From Corallococcus exercitus (GTDB lineage Bacteria > Myxococcota > Myxococcia > Myxococcales > Myxococcaceae): a stretch of DNA of 51,968 bases. Below, piece after piece: positions 9,737-20,000 of this stretch. The translations under genes were made by a program, and so were the position numbers. How positions within the stretch are numbered: the stretch's first letter is position 1; each line of letters starts with the position of its first letter. The stretch is from the NCBI RefSeq assembly GCF_003611585.1, contig NZ_RAVW01000012.1, positions 1-51,968 of the forward strand, given 5' to 3'. The notes beneath the pieces were generated by a model. That model worked only from the letters and a program-made list of their open reading frames with translations. It was not told where the DNA came from and did no database searches.

Positions 9737-9766
9737 GGGCGCCCCGGAAACAGCTTCCGGGCGCCC
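9737..9766 (+). terminator. Hairpin downstream of ftsK
   Basis: Inverted repeat 9737-9749 / 9755-9766: 12 pairs with one bulged C and a 5-nt loop, followed by a C/T-rich tract (CTCTTCTTCCC). It sits 60 nt after the ftsK stop and 25 nt before the next start. Stable stem but weak U tract, so a rho-independent role is plausible rather than certain. Confidence 0.5.
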
Positions 9767-9791
9767 CCGCTCTTCTTCCCGGCCCCCCCGA

Positions 9792-10076
9792 ATGATTGTC
9801 GCCATCACCCGCTTCCGCGCGTCCCCCGAAGAGGCCGACGGCTGGGTCCAACGGCTCCAGGAGCGCTCGCGGCGCGTGGACGGCTACGCGGGCTTCCTGG
9901 GCCTGGAGGTGCTGCGCTCATTCGAGCGCTCGCCTGAAATCCTGCTCGTCACCCGCTGGAAGGACCGGGACGCCATGCGGGCCTACTTCCAGTCGGAGGA
10001 CTTCCAGCGGGCGAAGGGGGCCAGCGCGTCCCAGGAGGACGCCACCTTCACGATGTACGAGGTCGTGGCCACCTGA
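9792..10076 (+). CDS. Antibiotic biosynthesis monooxygenase (ABM) domain protein
   Basis: 94-residue single-domain protein of the ABM / dimeric alpha-beta barrel fold. Features: MIVAITRFRASPEE, a helix with SRRVDGYAGFLGLEVLRS, then EILLVTRWKDRDAMRAYFQSEDF, which matches the strand-helix-strand order and the W-x5-A-x4-W-type core of the family. Small ABM proteins include quinone monooxygenases and haem-degrading IsdG types; no haem-ligand motif can be assigned here. It lies between ftsK and the RNA methyltransferase, 42 nt from the latter, perhaps co-transcribed. Confidence 0.8.
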   Translation: MIVAITRFRASPEEADGWVQRLQERSRRVDGYAGFLGLEVLRSFERSPEILLVTRWKDRDAMRAYFQSEDFQRAKGASASQEDATFTMYEVVAT

Positions 10077-11273
10077 GCTGTTCCCAATCGCCCCCGGGTC
10101 GTCTAAGGGCGGTGCACCATGGCTGAACGTCTTGCCCTATTCGCCACCGCCGCGCGCGGCACCGAGGACCTGCTCGCCGAGGAGCTGAAGGAGCTTGGCG
10201 CGAAGCGCATCCGCCAGGACCGAGGCGGCGTGCGCTTCATGGCCGCGCTCGACGAGGCCCTCAACGTCTGCCTCTGGTCCCGCATCGCCATGCGAGTCCT
10301 CTACCCGCTGGGCGAGTTCGACGCGAAGGGCGCCCAGGGCCTCTACGACGCCGTGGCCAGCGTGCCGTGGGAGGAGCACCTCACCACGAACGTGACGTTT
10401 GCGGTGGACGCGAACCTCAAGGACACCGAGCACGCACACTCCGGCTTCGTGGCCCTGAAGGTGAAGGACGCCATCGTGGACCGCCTGCGCGACAAGCTGG
10501 GCTCGCGGCCGGACGTGGACACGCGCAACCCGGACGTGTCCGTGGTGGCGCACCTGGTGAAGGAGAAGCTGTCCCTCTCCCTGGACCTGGTCGGAGAGCC
10601 GCTGCACCGGCGCGGCTACCGCGTGCGCCCCACCCCCGCGCCCCTGAAGGAGAACCTGGCCGCGGCCCTGCTGCGCGCGGCGGGCTACACCGGCACGGAG
10701 GCGCTGGTGGACCCCATGTGCGGCTCGGGCACCCTCGTCATCGAGGGCGGCCTCATCGCGCGCAAGCGCGCCCCCGGCATCAACCGGAGCTTCGCGGTGG
10801 AGCGCTGGCCGCACCTGGGCACGCGCGCCAAGGAGCTGCTCGCGGACCTGCGCGCGGACGCGCGGCGCAACGAGCGCAAAGTGGAGGTCCCCATCCTCGG
10901 CTTCGACAAGAGCGACGAGGCCCTGGAGGCCGCGGACCGCAACGTGAAGGCGGCGCGGCTGGGAGAGGAGGTCCAGCTCGCGGAGGGCGACGCGACGAAG
11001 CTTCCGCCCCTGCCGGAGGGTGGCGGACTCATCCTCACCAACCCGCCCTATGGCGACCGGCTCGGCTCCGGCGGCCAGAAGGGCATGAAGACCTTCTACT
11101 TCAAGCTGGGTGACAGCTTGCGCGCGCTGCCGGGCTGGCGCGTCTGGGTGCTGTCCGGCAACCCCGCCTTCGAGAGCGCCTTCCACGCGCGCCCCATGGC
11201 CCGGCGCGACGTGTGGAACGGCCCCATCCCCTGCACGCTGCTGGGCTACCGCGCCCCGCCGCTGCCTCCCGGC

Positions 11274-11852
<579 letters not shown>

Positions 11853-11875
11853 GGAAGAGGACAGGGTCCCGCCCT

Positions 11876-12307
11876 TCAGGACAGCAGGTGCGGGAAGCGG
11901 GTGTGCACCACGACGTAGGCGTAATTGACCAGCAACACCAGCGGGAAGGCGATGCGCACCCACAGCCACTCGCGCTCGTCCAGCTCCACCTCCGGGATGG
12001 GCAGCGCGAAGAGGAAGTGCAGCACCGTCACCACCGCGGCCAACGCGAACAGCAGCGCGCACACGGTGCCCAGCGGGTTGGCCTCCCACGCCCCCGGGAT
12101 GTTGAAGTGCGCGACGCGGTCCGCCACCCGGGTGAGCCCACAGCCCAGGCAGGGCCAGCCCGTGTGCTCGCGCAGCACACAGCCCCAGAACGGGATGATG
12201 CGGGCCACGGGGATGTAGCGCCCCACGAGCAGCCCGCCGAGTCCGACGAGCCCGAGCCATTCGAATGTCCCCAACCGTCGGTTGGGCGCGGGGATGGTGA
12301 CCTTCAT
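11876..12307 (-). CDS. DUF2752 membrane protein
   Basis: 143 residues from ATG 12307 (a GTG at 12313 is also possible). Four hydrophobic segments; between the first and second is WGCVLREHTGWPCLGCGLTRVADRVAHFN, matching the C-P-x-C-G-x-T-R signature of DUF2752. The cysteines probably face the same side of the membrane; the function of the family is unknown. It lies directly upstream of plsY and is likely in the same transcript. Confidence 0.85.
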   Translation of the reverse strand: MKVTIPAPNRRLGTFEWLGLVGLGGLLVGRYIPVARIIPFWGCVLREHTGWPCLGCGLTRVADRVAHFNIPGAWEANPLGTVCALLFALAAVVTVLHFLFALPIPEVELDEREWLWVRIAFPLVLLVNYAYVVVHTRFPHLLS

Positions 12308-12396
12308 GCGCACCTCGCGCCGAGTGTGCGGGATAGGTCGCGAGGATGGAAGGGGTGCCTTGCCGGCCCCTGGAAACCTGGGCTAAGCGAACGGGC

Positions 12397-12954
12397 ATGC
12401 ACATGCTCCGCACCGCCCTCGTGATGCTGGTCGCCGCTCCCCTCGTGGCCCTCGCGGCGGACAAGACGCCCGCGCCCGCCAAGGCCAAGGCCGAAGCCGC
12501 GTCGAGCGACTGCCACCACCCCGCCGACGCGAAGACGCCCGAGGCCGCCAAGGCCGCGAGCACCGGCTGGACGCTCACCCGCGGAGAGCCCCTCAAGGGC
12601 GAGCCCACGGTGAAGCTCGCGGAGCTGCTCGCGAAGCCCCAGGCCCACGACGGCAAGGTCGTGCGCGTGGAGGGCCAGGTGCGCAAGGCGTGTGAGAAGA
12701 AGGGCTGCTGGCTGGAGCTGGCCCAGGACGCCAAGAGCCCCGGCGTGCGCGTGACGTTCAAGGACTACGGCTTCTTCGTCCCGCTGGACTCCGCGGGCTC
12801 GCAGGCGCGCGTGGAGGGCGTGGTGAAGGTCGCGGAGCTGAGCGACGCCCACGCGAAGCACTACGAGGCCGAAGGCGCCATCGTCCCGCGCGGCACCGAC
12901 GGCAAGCCCCGCGAGGTGCAGCTCGTGGCCTCCGGCGTCGAACTGCGCCGCTAG
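12397..12954 (+). CDS. Exported DUF4920 protein
   Basis: 185 residues from ATG 12397; a second Met two residues later is an alternative start. Residues 1-20 (MHMLRTALVMLVAAPLVALAA) form a signal peptide, so the protein is exported. A Lys/Ala/Pro linker follows, then a domain with LLAKPQAHDGKVVRVEGQVRKACEKKGCWLEL, the hallmark of DUF4920: a beta domain with a Cys pair (KACEKKGCW) that could bind metal or form a disulfide. Another Cys-His-His (DCHHP) sits in the linker. The function is unknown. The next gene starts 5 nt after its stop. Confidence 0.85.
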   Translation: MHMLRTALVMLVAAPLVALAADKTPAPAKAKAEAASSDCHHPADAKTPEAAKAASTGWTLTRGEPLKGEPTVKLAELLAKPQAHDGKVVRVEGQVRKACEKKGCWLELAQDAKSPGVRVTFKDYGFFVPLDSAGSQARVEGVVKVAELSDAHAKHYEAEGAIVPRGTDGKPREVQLVASGVELRR

Positions 12955-12959
12955 CCGCG

Positions 12960-13586
12960 ATGGGTGGACGCAGCTTCAGCATGCGGGGTGTGCAGGGCGC
13001 GGCCGACCGGGCCGTGCAGCACGCCCGCGCGTGGCTCCTGGAGACGGAGCCCGGCTCGCGCGTGCACGACGTGCAGTTGGATCCGCGCTTCCAGCACCGG
13101 GGCGTGGACCTGCTCTGGGAGCTGCCCTCCGGAGAGGTGCGTGGCATCGAGGTGAAGGGCGACCGGCAGGCCACCCGCCGCCGCTACTTCTTCGAGCTCA
13201 TCTCCAACCTGGAGAAGGACACCCCCGGCTGCTTCCTCTACAGCGGCGCGGACCTGATGCTGTACGTGTTCCTCACGCAGGGCGAGCTGCACGCGCTGCC
13301 CCTGCCCCGGGTGCGAGAGTGGTTCCTCCCCCGCGCGAAGGAGTACGCGCTCAAGCACGCCTTCACCCAGACGGGTGCCATCCGCTACACCACCGTGGGC
13401 GCCGTGGTGCCCGTGCGGGACGTGGCGGAAGGCGTGCCCGGCGTCGTCACCGTGAAGCTCAAGCGCCCGGTGCCGGTGACGCCCGGCTCGCCGGACGCGG
13501 AGGCTTCGGCGACGGCCTCCGCGGTCAGCGAGCCGCGGGCGCCCGAGGCCCCGGAGTCCCAGGGCCCCCGGCGCACGGGGACCTGA
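12960..13586 (+). CDS. Hypothetical protein with PD-(D/E)XK nuclease-like motif
   Basis: 208-residue protein of no named family. Residues 48-68 read GVDLLWELPSGEVRGIEVKGD: an Asp (50), a hydrophobic strand, then Glu64-Val-Lys66 ending a second strand, which is the D...ExK active-site layout of restriction-endonuclease-like folds. The preceding VHDVQLDPRFQHRGVD and the following basic helix RQATRRRYFFELISNLE also fit that fold. The C-terminal 45 residues are Pro/Ala-rich and probably disordered. The gene follows the DUF4920 gene by 5 nt but no functional link is apparent. The nuclease-like fold is an inference from the motif only. Confidence 0.7.
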   Translation: MGGRSFSMRGVQGAADRAVQHARAWLLETEPGSRVHDVQLDPRFQHRGVDLLWELPSGEVRGIEVKGDRQATRRRYFFELISNLEKDTPGCFLYSGADLMLYVFLTQGELHALPLPRVREWFLPRAKEYALKHAFTQTGAIRYTTVGAVVPVRDVAEGVPGVVTVKLKRPVPVTPGSPDAEASATASAVSEPRAPEAPESQGPRRTGT

Positions 13587-13598
13587 AGCTCCGGCCGA

Positions 13599-14537
13599 TT
13601 AGCGGCGGCGCTGGGGCTGCGCGTGCTGGTGCCGGTGCGCCCGGTGGCCCGGGTGCATCTTGTCGTGCAGGGCCTCCAGCCGCTCCTGCGTGCCCATCAG
13701 CTCCAGGAGCGCGGACCGGTCGTTCTGCTGCTTGAAGACGTGCTCCAGGCGGGGCACCAGGTCCAGCGCCAGGTGGATGTCGTTGGCCTTCTCCGCCTCC
13801 GCCAGCAGGCCGCGGCCCTCGACGGACGCGTCGATCCACGCCTGCAGGTGGATGAGGCCGTCCACCGCCAGCAGGCGCGAGATGGGCGCGCGAGCCGTGT
13901 CGTGGATGAGGTTCTTGAGGTCCTGGATGGCCGGCTCGCGCTCGCCCTTCGCGGCGCGCACCACCGCCTGGGAGATGCCGCGCCGGTCGGGCAGCAGGAA
14001 CTCCTCCACGTCGGCGAAGGCCGTCGCGTCGTCCAGGTGGCCCTGGGCGGCCAGCGACTCCGCCAGGCTGTCGAACAGCTCCGCGTCCTTCTCCGAGAAG
14101 GGCGCCAGCGCCTCCTGGAGGAACGGCTGGGGCAGCGCGCCCTTGTCATCCACCGTCAGCTTCGAGCGCAGGGACTTCACGTGCTCGAAGGCGGAGGCCA
14201 CCGGGGCCTCCTTCGCGCCGTTGAGCTTGTGCACGAGCACCTGCATCAGCGTCGCCAGGCTCTGCGTGAAGTCCTGCGGGGACACGCGGTCCGGCATCCA
14301 CCGGCGCCACAGCTCCACGGCCGCGGCCACGACGTAGTCCTTGAAGGGGCCGGTGCCCTTCCACTTCCCCGCCCACTGCTGGGCGATGCCGAGCGGATAG
14401 GCGGACTCCGCCAGCTTGCGGTAGTCCTCTTCGCCCACGGGGACGCCGTAGTGCCCCAGCGTGCCCAGCAGGGCCTCCGTCGAGTAGTCCTTGAGGCCCG
14501 TCTTCTGCCACGACTTTTCCACGCGCTGCGTGCTCAC
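13599..14537 (-). CDS. Hypothetical helical protein with His/Arg-rich tail
   Basis: 312 residues from a GTG at 14537, chosen because GGAGAGC lies at proper distance upstream. The sequence is almost wholly predicted helix, without signal peptide or membrane segment, with alternating Leu/Ala helices reminiscent of TPR/HEAT-type scaffolds (for example LAESLAAQGHLDDATAFADVEEF), but no repeat consensus is met. The last 17 residues are dense in His, Arg and Gln (HPGHRAHRHQHAQPQRRR), a possible metal- or nucleic-acid-binding tail. It converges with the 12960 gene 12 nt away. I do not recognise the family. Confidence 0.7.
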   Translation of the reverse strand: MSTQRVEKSWQKTGLKDYSTEALLGTLGHYGVPVGEEDYRKLAESAYPLGIAQQWAGKWKGTGPFKDYVVAAAVELWRRWMPDRVSPQDFTQSLATLMQVLVHKLNGAKEAPVASAFEHVKSLRSKLTVDDKGALPQPFLQEALAPFSEKDAELFDSLAESLAAQGHLDDATAFADVEEFLLPDRRGISQAVVRAAKGEREPAIQDLKNLIHDTARAPISRLLAVDGLIHLQAWIDASVEGRGLLAEAEKANDIHLALDLVPRLEHVFKQQNDRSALLELMGTQERLEALHDKMHPGHRAHRHQHAQPQRRR

Positions 14538-14635
14538 CAGATGCTCTCCGAGGCCATGCGAGTGCCGGCCATCGGCCCCGCTGCCCGTCTTCTAGCGAAA
14601 GCGGAGCCCGGCGAATACGGCCTTTGCGGGCCCCG

Positions 14636-16180
14636 TCAGGCGGCGGACGGCTGGGGCGGCGGGCGACCCGGCACGATGGGCCACACCGTGGGCTGGCGCC
14701 GCCCGTCCTCCACGCGGCGGGCCAGGTACGGCTCGCACCCGCGCTCCTGGAAGGCCCGCTTCCACGCGGCGAAGCTGCCCCCCGCGCGCCAGGCGTCCAT
14801 GGCGGCAAGCCCCGCCTCCGGGCCGCATTGGGCCAGCATGTACTCCACCCAGGCCCAGCGCGCGGACGTGGGCCGCACCTCCGCCCGTCCCCGAAGGCCC
14901 TTGCGCAGCCGCTCCAGCTTGTTCTCCACCTCGCGCAGCCCCGCGAAGGGGGCCCCGTCCAGCGGCGTGTTGCGCTTGGCCACGAAGGGCGCGACCCCCA
15001 GCGCCACGGGCAGGATGCGCGACAGCTCCGTGGTGAAGCGGATCAACTCGTCGATGTCCGCGTCCTCCTCATGCGGGAGCCCCACCACGTTGTAGACCTT
15101 CAGCTGCTTCATACCCGCCGTGCGCGCGAACTGAGCGGCGCGGACGATCTGCTCCTCGGAGTGCTTGCGGTCCACCAGGTCCCGCATCTTCTGGGAAGCC
15201 CCGTCCGCGGCCACCGTGAGGTTCGTCGCCCCACCCCGCCGGAGCTGATCCACCAGCTCCTGGGTGAGCCGGTCCGCGCGCAGCGAGGACACCCCCACCT
15301 CGCGCCCCGAGTCCACGAGGGTGCGCAAGAGCTCCACGATGCGCGGGTGGTCCGTCACCGCCGCGCCCACCAGCCCCACGCGCTTCGCGTAGTCCGGGAT
15401 GAGCGACAGGACCCGCTCCGGAGGCACCGTGCGCATGCCGCCATTCGTCGTGCGGCGCATGACACAGTAGTGGCAGCCCCGCGAGCAGCCCCGCTCCGGC
15501 TCGATGAGGAACATCGAGCGCAGCTCCGTGTGCGGCGTGATGATCTGCGTGCGCGCCGGCAGCCGGGCGTCCGTCGCCTTCGCCACGTGGTAGCGCGCCC
15601 CGCCCCGCCCGGGCACCCGGAAGCCGGGGACCTTCGCCAGGTGCTCCAGCAGCGCCTCGCGCTCCATGGAGGCCGCGGCCTCCAGCAGCACGTGGATCAG
15701 GTCCTCCGCCTCGCCCTGGACGAGCACGTCCACGAAGGGCTCCAGCGGATCCGGGTTGGAGAACGTCAGCGGGCCGCCCGCCACCACCAGCGGATGCCTT
15801 GCATCCCGCTCCGAGGCAAGAACCGGCAAACCAGACAACTCCAACATCGTGAACAAACCCGTGAGTTCCAACTCATAGGCCACGGAGAATGCAAGCATTT
15901 CAAAGCCAGACACCGGTGCCTGGGATTCCCAGGTAAACAATGGCGTCCGTGTTCTCTTGTATGTCTCGACATCATCGGGAAGAAAGACACGCTCGGCGGT
16001 CGCGCCCGCGTGCGCATGCACCTCCCGGTAGATGGCCTGGTAGCCCAGCGAGCTCATGCCCACGTGGTAGGGGCTCGGGTAGCAGAGCGCGACCCGGTAG
16101 GGCGCCTCCTTGCGGAGCGTCCCCACTTCGTCCGCGAGAAGCGAGCAGACATGCTCGATGAGTTCGTATCGGCCCTCCAT
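14636..16180 (-). CDS. B12-binding-type radical SAM protein
   Basis: 514 residues. Residues 1-190 form a cobalamin-binding-like Rossmann region (YRVALCYPSPYHVGMSSLGYQAIY at about 27-50; VVAGGPLTFSNPDPLEPFVDVLVQGEAED). The radical SAM core starts near residue 230 with ERGCSRGCHYCVMRR, i.e. the CxxxCxxC iron-sulfur motif, followed by a TIM-barrel segment including VYNVVGLPHEEDADI. The layout resembles the TIGR03960/TIGR04013-type radical SAM group, whose substrates are mostly unknown. A stretch around 15790-15990 is much lower in GC than the rest of the gene (see findings). No partner gene is adjacent, and a terminator-like hairpin separates it from the lipoprotein gene upstream. Confidence 0.88.
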   Translation of the reverse strand: MEGRYELIEHVCSLLADEVGTLRKEAPYRVALCYPSPYHVGMSSLGYQAIYREVHAHAGATAERVFLPDDVETYKRTRTPLFTWESQAPVSGFEMLAFSVAYELELTGLFTMLELSGLPVLASERDARHPLVVAGGPLTFSNPDPLEPFVDVLVQGEAEDLIHVLLEAAASMEREALLEHLAKVPGFRVPGRGGARYHVAKATDARLPARTQIITPHTELRSMFLIEPERGCSRGCHYCVMRRTTNGGMRTVPPERVLSLIPDYAKRVGLVGAAVTDHPRIVELLRTLVDSGREVGVSSLRADRLTQELVDQLRRGGATNLTVAADGASQKMRDLVDRKHSEEQIVRAAQFARTAGMKQLKVYNVVGLPHEEDADIDELIRFTTELSRILPVALGVAPFVAKRNTPLDGAPFAGLREVENKLERLRKGLRGRAEVRPTSARWAWVEYMLAQCGPEAGLAAMDAWRAGGSFAAWKRAFQERGCEPYLARRVEDGRRQPTVWPIVPGRPPPQPSAA

Positions 16181-16204
16181 GGTCCTCCTGACAGTGGAAT
16201 CCAG

Positions 16205-16268
16205 ACACTAACAACAGCGCGGCCCCGGACCGCCACTCCCGCGTGGGGGAGGGGCTGCCGGGGCCGCG
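16205..16268 (-). terminator. Terminator of the receptor/lipoprotein operon
   Basis: 11-bp perfect inverted repeat 16218-16228 / 16258-16268 (CGCGGCCCCGG and complement), with a smaller CTCCC/GGGAG hairpin inside its loop. On the minus strand it starts 32 nt after the lipoprotein stop at 16301 and is followed by a T-rich CTGTTGTTAGTG, as expected for a rho-independent terminator in a high-GC genome. Confidence 0.7.
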
Positions 16269-16300
16269 TTGGCCTTCAGGGTCGGTCGGTGCCGACTAGA

Positions 16301-17041
16301 CTACTTGAACGACGGGATCGCCTTCGCCGGCACGCAGAACCCAAGCTCCGGGTCGCACGTCACCGCGAAGTCCGGGTTGATGCCGGAACCGGTGCCGCAC
16401 GTGTCGACGAAGTTCTCCTCCACGTTGGGATCCAGGTCCGGGTCGCAGCCCGTCGCCGGCCACAGCGCGCGCATGACGTAGTGCGCGACGCAGCCGTTGC
16501 TGGTGTAGGTCACTTCGCCCGTCATCTGCGTGCCCGGCGCGCCAGGGTTCGAGTACACCCGAACGTTGGCGAACTGGTACGTCTTCTGGCTGGGCGAGAC
16601 CGAGTAGTCCCGCTCGTTCGGCTTGCCCGGGTTGGCCTTGCCCGTGGTCGCGTTGACGCCCGCCGCGTTGAACTCCGGCGCCGAGCAGAAGTCATCCGCG
16701 TCCGTCGTCGTGGACAGGTTGCCCGTCGCCTGCAGCCCGTCGAACGTGTTGCTCGCGTCGTACTGGCCCAGGCCCGCGAGCGTCAGGGGGCGGATCACGA
16801 GCTTGGCCGTGTTCGCCTTCGGGTCCGCGAACTTCCACACCCCGAGCTGCTCACCGGTGAGCGGCTCGAACCGGCTGCAGTCCGCACCGGTGGGAGCGTC
16901 GACCTCATCGTACTTGGCGTACCAGGTCGCGAAGGACGCGTCCTGGACGATGCACCCGGCACTCGGCTGCTCGAAGTCGCAAGCGGTCAGGCTGCCCGCG
17001 GCTCCCAGCATCACCACCGTCGAAAGAATGCTCTTGCGCAT
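16301..17041 (-). CDS. Predicted lipoprotein encoded with the TonB-dependent receptor
   Basis: 246 residues from ATG 17041 (MRKSILSTVV); an upstream ATG at 17059 adds six residues. The signal peptide ends in a lipobox, LTAC, so the mature protein begins with lipidated Cys. The rest is extracytoplasmic, with eight or more cysteines, Thr/Asn-rich segments and paired-Cys motifs near the C-terminus (GCVAHYV, GCDPDLDPN, DTCG, TCDPELGFCVP) likely to form disulfides. No family recognised. It starts 30 nt after the receptor stop, so it is probably the receptor's surface or periplasmic partner, as SusD-like lipoproteins are for SusC receptors, though it shows no SusD similarity that I can see. Confidence 0.75.
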   Translation of the reverse strand: MRKSILSTVVMLGAAGSLTACDFEQPSAGCIVQDASFATWYAKYDEVDAPTGADCSRFEPLTGEQLGVWKFADPKANTAKLVIRPLTLAGLGQYDASNTFDGLQATGNLSTTTDADDFCSAPEFNAAGVNATTGKANPGKPNERDYSVSPSQKTYQFANVRVYSNPGAPGTQMTGEVTYTSNGCVAHYVMRALWPATGCDPDLDPNVEENFVDTCGTGSGINPDFAVTCDPELGFCVPAKAIPSFK

Positions 17042-17071
17042 GTTGCTGATCTTCCTCACGTGGTCAGGTGA

Positions 17072-20000
17072 TTAGAACGTGTACCGGACACCGAAGCGGA
17101 TCTGCCGCGGGGCCTGGTAACGGTCCGGGTTCTTGTAGTTCTTGTTCACGTCCTCGAACGCCAGGTTGCCCGAGCCGTCCGCGAGCGGAACGCGGCCTTC
17201 GCTGTCCGCCGTCGGCAGGTCAGCCGCAGTGCCGGAGGTCTTGGTCTTCGGATCGTAGACCGGGAGGACCTGCGAGAACGTGTAGGAGTCGTCCACGCTC
17301 TCCACGCCCTGGAAGTTGAAGAGGTTGAACACGTCCAGGGTGAAGGACACCACGCTGTCCTTGCTCACGCGGTAGTTCACGCCCACGTTGGAGTCGATGC
17401 TGTTGATCCACGGGGTGCGACCGCCGCTGCCGCGCGGCAGGATGAACGTCTCATCCTGGCCGTAGCCCGGGTAGGCACCGAGGTAGTTGATCGGCGTACC
17501 GGAGTTGCCGCGGTAGGACAGACCGATGCTCGCCGACAGCGCGTTGGAGATGTTGAACTCCTTGGCGCCGAACACCTTGATGGCGTGCGTGCGGTCGAAG
17601 GGCAGCAGACCCGTGCGGTTGTTCAGGAGGGCAATCAGGTCGAAGTCCGCGAGGATGTTCGGATCGAGCTGGTTGTTCTCCGGACGGAACAGACCGGGGT
17701 AGTTGCCGTACAGGCGGGACCACGTGTAGCTCGCCTGCGCCAGCCAGCCGTCCGTGAACGTGCGGTTCAGGTAGACGGTGACCGCGTCGTAGTCACGCTG
17801 CGGGGTCGGGAACTCCTTGGCGAAGCCGCTGCCGGGGTTGCCAAGGAAGTACGTGTTGCCGTCATCGCGGCTCATGTCCTCGATGACCTTGTTCATGTCG
17901 CGGTGCGTGTAGCTCGCGCCCAGGCGGGTGTTCGCCAGGAGCTCGTACTCGCCGCCGACCACGAGCTCGTCGGAGGACTGGGGCTGGATGTCCGGATCCA
18001 CCGGCTCGCTCTGCACCAGACCGCCCGTGTAGAGCTGGTTCGCGTTGGCCGTGCTCTCCGCGCGCGGCGCGATGAACGCGTCGGACGCGCAGTTGCCGCG
18101 CTGGCCTTCCAGGGTGGAAGGATCGCAGCCACCGGCCTCCCCCGGCTCCGCCAGGTAGCGACGCGCGCTGAAGCGGCGCTCACCCGGGAAGGCGCGGTCC
18201 ATCATGTTGAGCGGAACCTGCTCGTAGTACCGGGCGAAGTTGACGAACAGCTTCGCGCGGCCGTTGGCGAACGGATCCACCACGGCGCCGATGCGGGGCG
18301 ACCACTGGTTGCCCAGCTTCAGGGCCAGGTTGCCGTCGCCGCCGTACATGGACTGCACGTCGTAGCGCACGCCCAGGTTCAGGGTGACGCGGTTCGCGAT
18401 GGACCAGCTGTCCTGGAGGAAACCACCGATGGTGGTGCCGCTCGTGGAGGACTTCTGCAGGCTCTCGAACACCGGAGTGTCCGGGGCCGTCTGGTAGCCG
18501 TAGCGGCGGTTGTCCACCCAGATGCGGCGGCCGTTCACCAGGCTGCTGCTCTCCTGCAGCCACACGCTACCGGAGTAGGCCTTCTTCTGGTCGAAGGTCA
18601 GGAACTCCGTGTCCACGCCCGCCTTGAAGACGTGCGTACCGGCCGCGTTGAGCAGGTAGGTCGCCTTGGCGTTGATCTGGTAGCGGTCCAGCGTGGCCTC
18701 GGACATGAAGCCGGGGCCGCCGACGAAGTAGTTCGTCGCCGGGCAGCGCAGGGCCTGCTCCGCCGTGGTCGTGCCGCAGTACTCTTCCGCGTTCGGGACG
18801 TTCTCGAACTGCGTCAGGGGACGCGTGCGGGTGTACTGCGCCAGGGCGTAGCCCGCCAGGCCGGTGGTGTCGCCGATGGCGGTGCCGTCCGCCGGAGGCG
18901 TGCCCGCGGTCTGGTGGAACCAACCGAGGTTGGCGTCGACCAGGACCTTCTTGTCCATGAACGCGCCCGCGTACTTGAGGGCGAGCGCCGTGGTGTTCGC
19001 GCGGTTCTCGGTCTGGCCGATGTCCTCGGGACGCGAGTTCTGGGCCGCGGGCAGACCACCCGAGCGGGGGCTGATCTGCAGCTTGCCCAGACCACCCGAC
19101 ACGGTCGGGGTGCCGTTCAGGGCGAACGACACGTTGTGGTCCTGGTTGATGAGGTACGTCAGCTTGCCCATGAACTGGATCGTGCGGGAGTCAGCGAAGT
19201 ACGTCCGCTCGGAACCCGGGATCTGCTGGACGACGCTGAAGCCGTTCGCATCCTTCGCCACTTCGCCGTCGTCATTCAGCGTGAAGGCGTTGAGGGCGCG
19301 GGTGTGCTCGTAGCGCTGGAACGACGGCGCGAAGCCGGCGAAGAACCAGAGCTTGTCCTTGAGGATGGGGCCGCCGAGGGTCGCGCCGAAGTCGCCCAGG
19401 TTGCTCAGGGCGTTCAGGCCGGTGACCGTGGTGCCGTCCTCGATGACCAGCTTCCGGTTGCCTTCCAGGGCGCCCGGCGTCCAGTTGGCGAACACGGAGC
19501 CGTGGAACTCGTTGGAACCCGACCGGGTCACCGCGTTGATCACACCGCCCGTGGAGCGACCGAACTCCGGCATGTAGCCGCCGGTGATGATGTTCACGTC
19601 CTGCACGAACTCGATGCTGAGCGGGCTGGCGTTCACGCCGAAGGCAGGGTCGTTCGTGGACAGGCCGTCCACCACGTAGCCGTTCTCAGGCGAGGTCGTG
19701 CCGTTGATGGACACGCCGTACTGGTCGGACTGGGCGCCCGGGGCGAGCTCCGCCAGGGATTCAAAGGAGCGCGTCGCGCCACCCTTGCCCACCGGACGGG
19801 CCACCGCGATGCGCTTGATGAACTCCTGATCAACGTTGACGCCCTGGTTCGTCGAACCGACGTCGATCGTCGGCGGCGAGCCAACGACCGTCTCCGAGAT
19901 CGTGAAGTTCTCGGGGAGCAGTTCGACGTTGACGCGGATGGTGCGGTTGAGCAGCAGCTGGATTTCAGGGCGGGCGAAAGGCTTGAACGACTCCTTCTCG

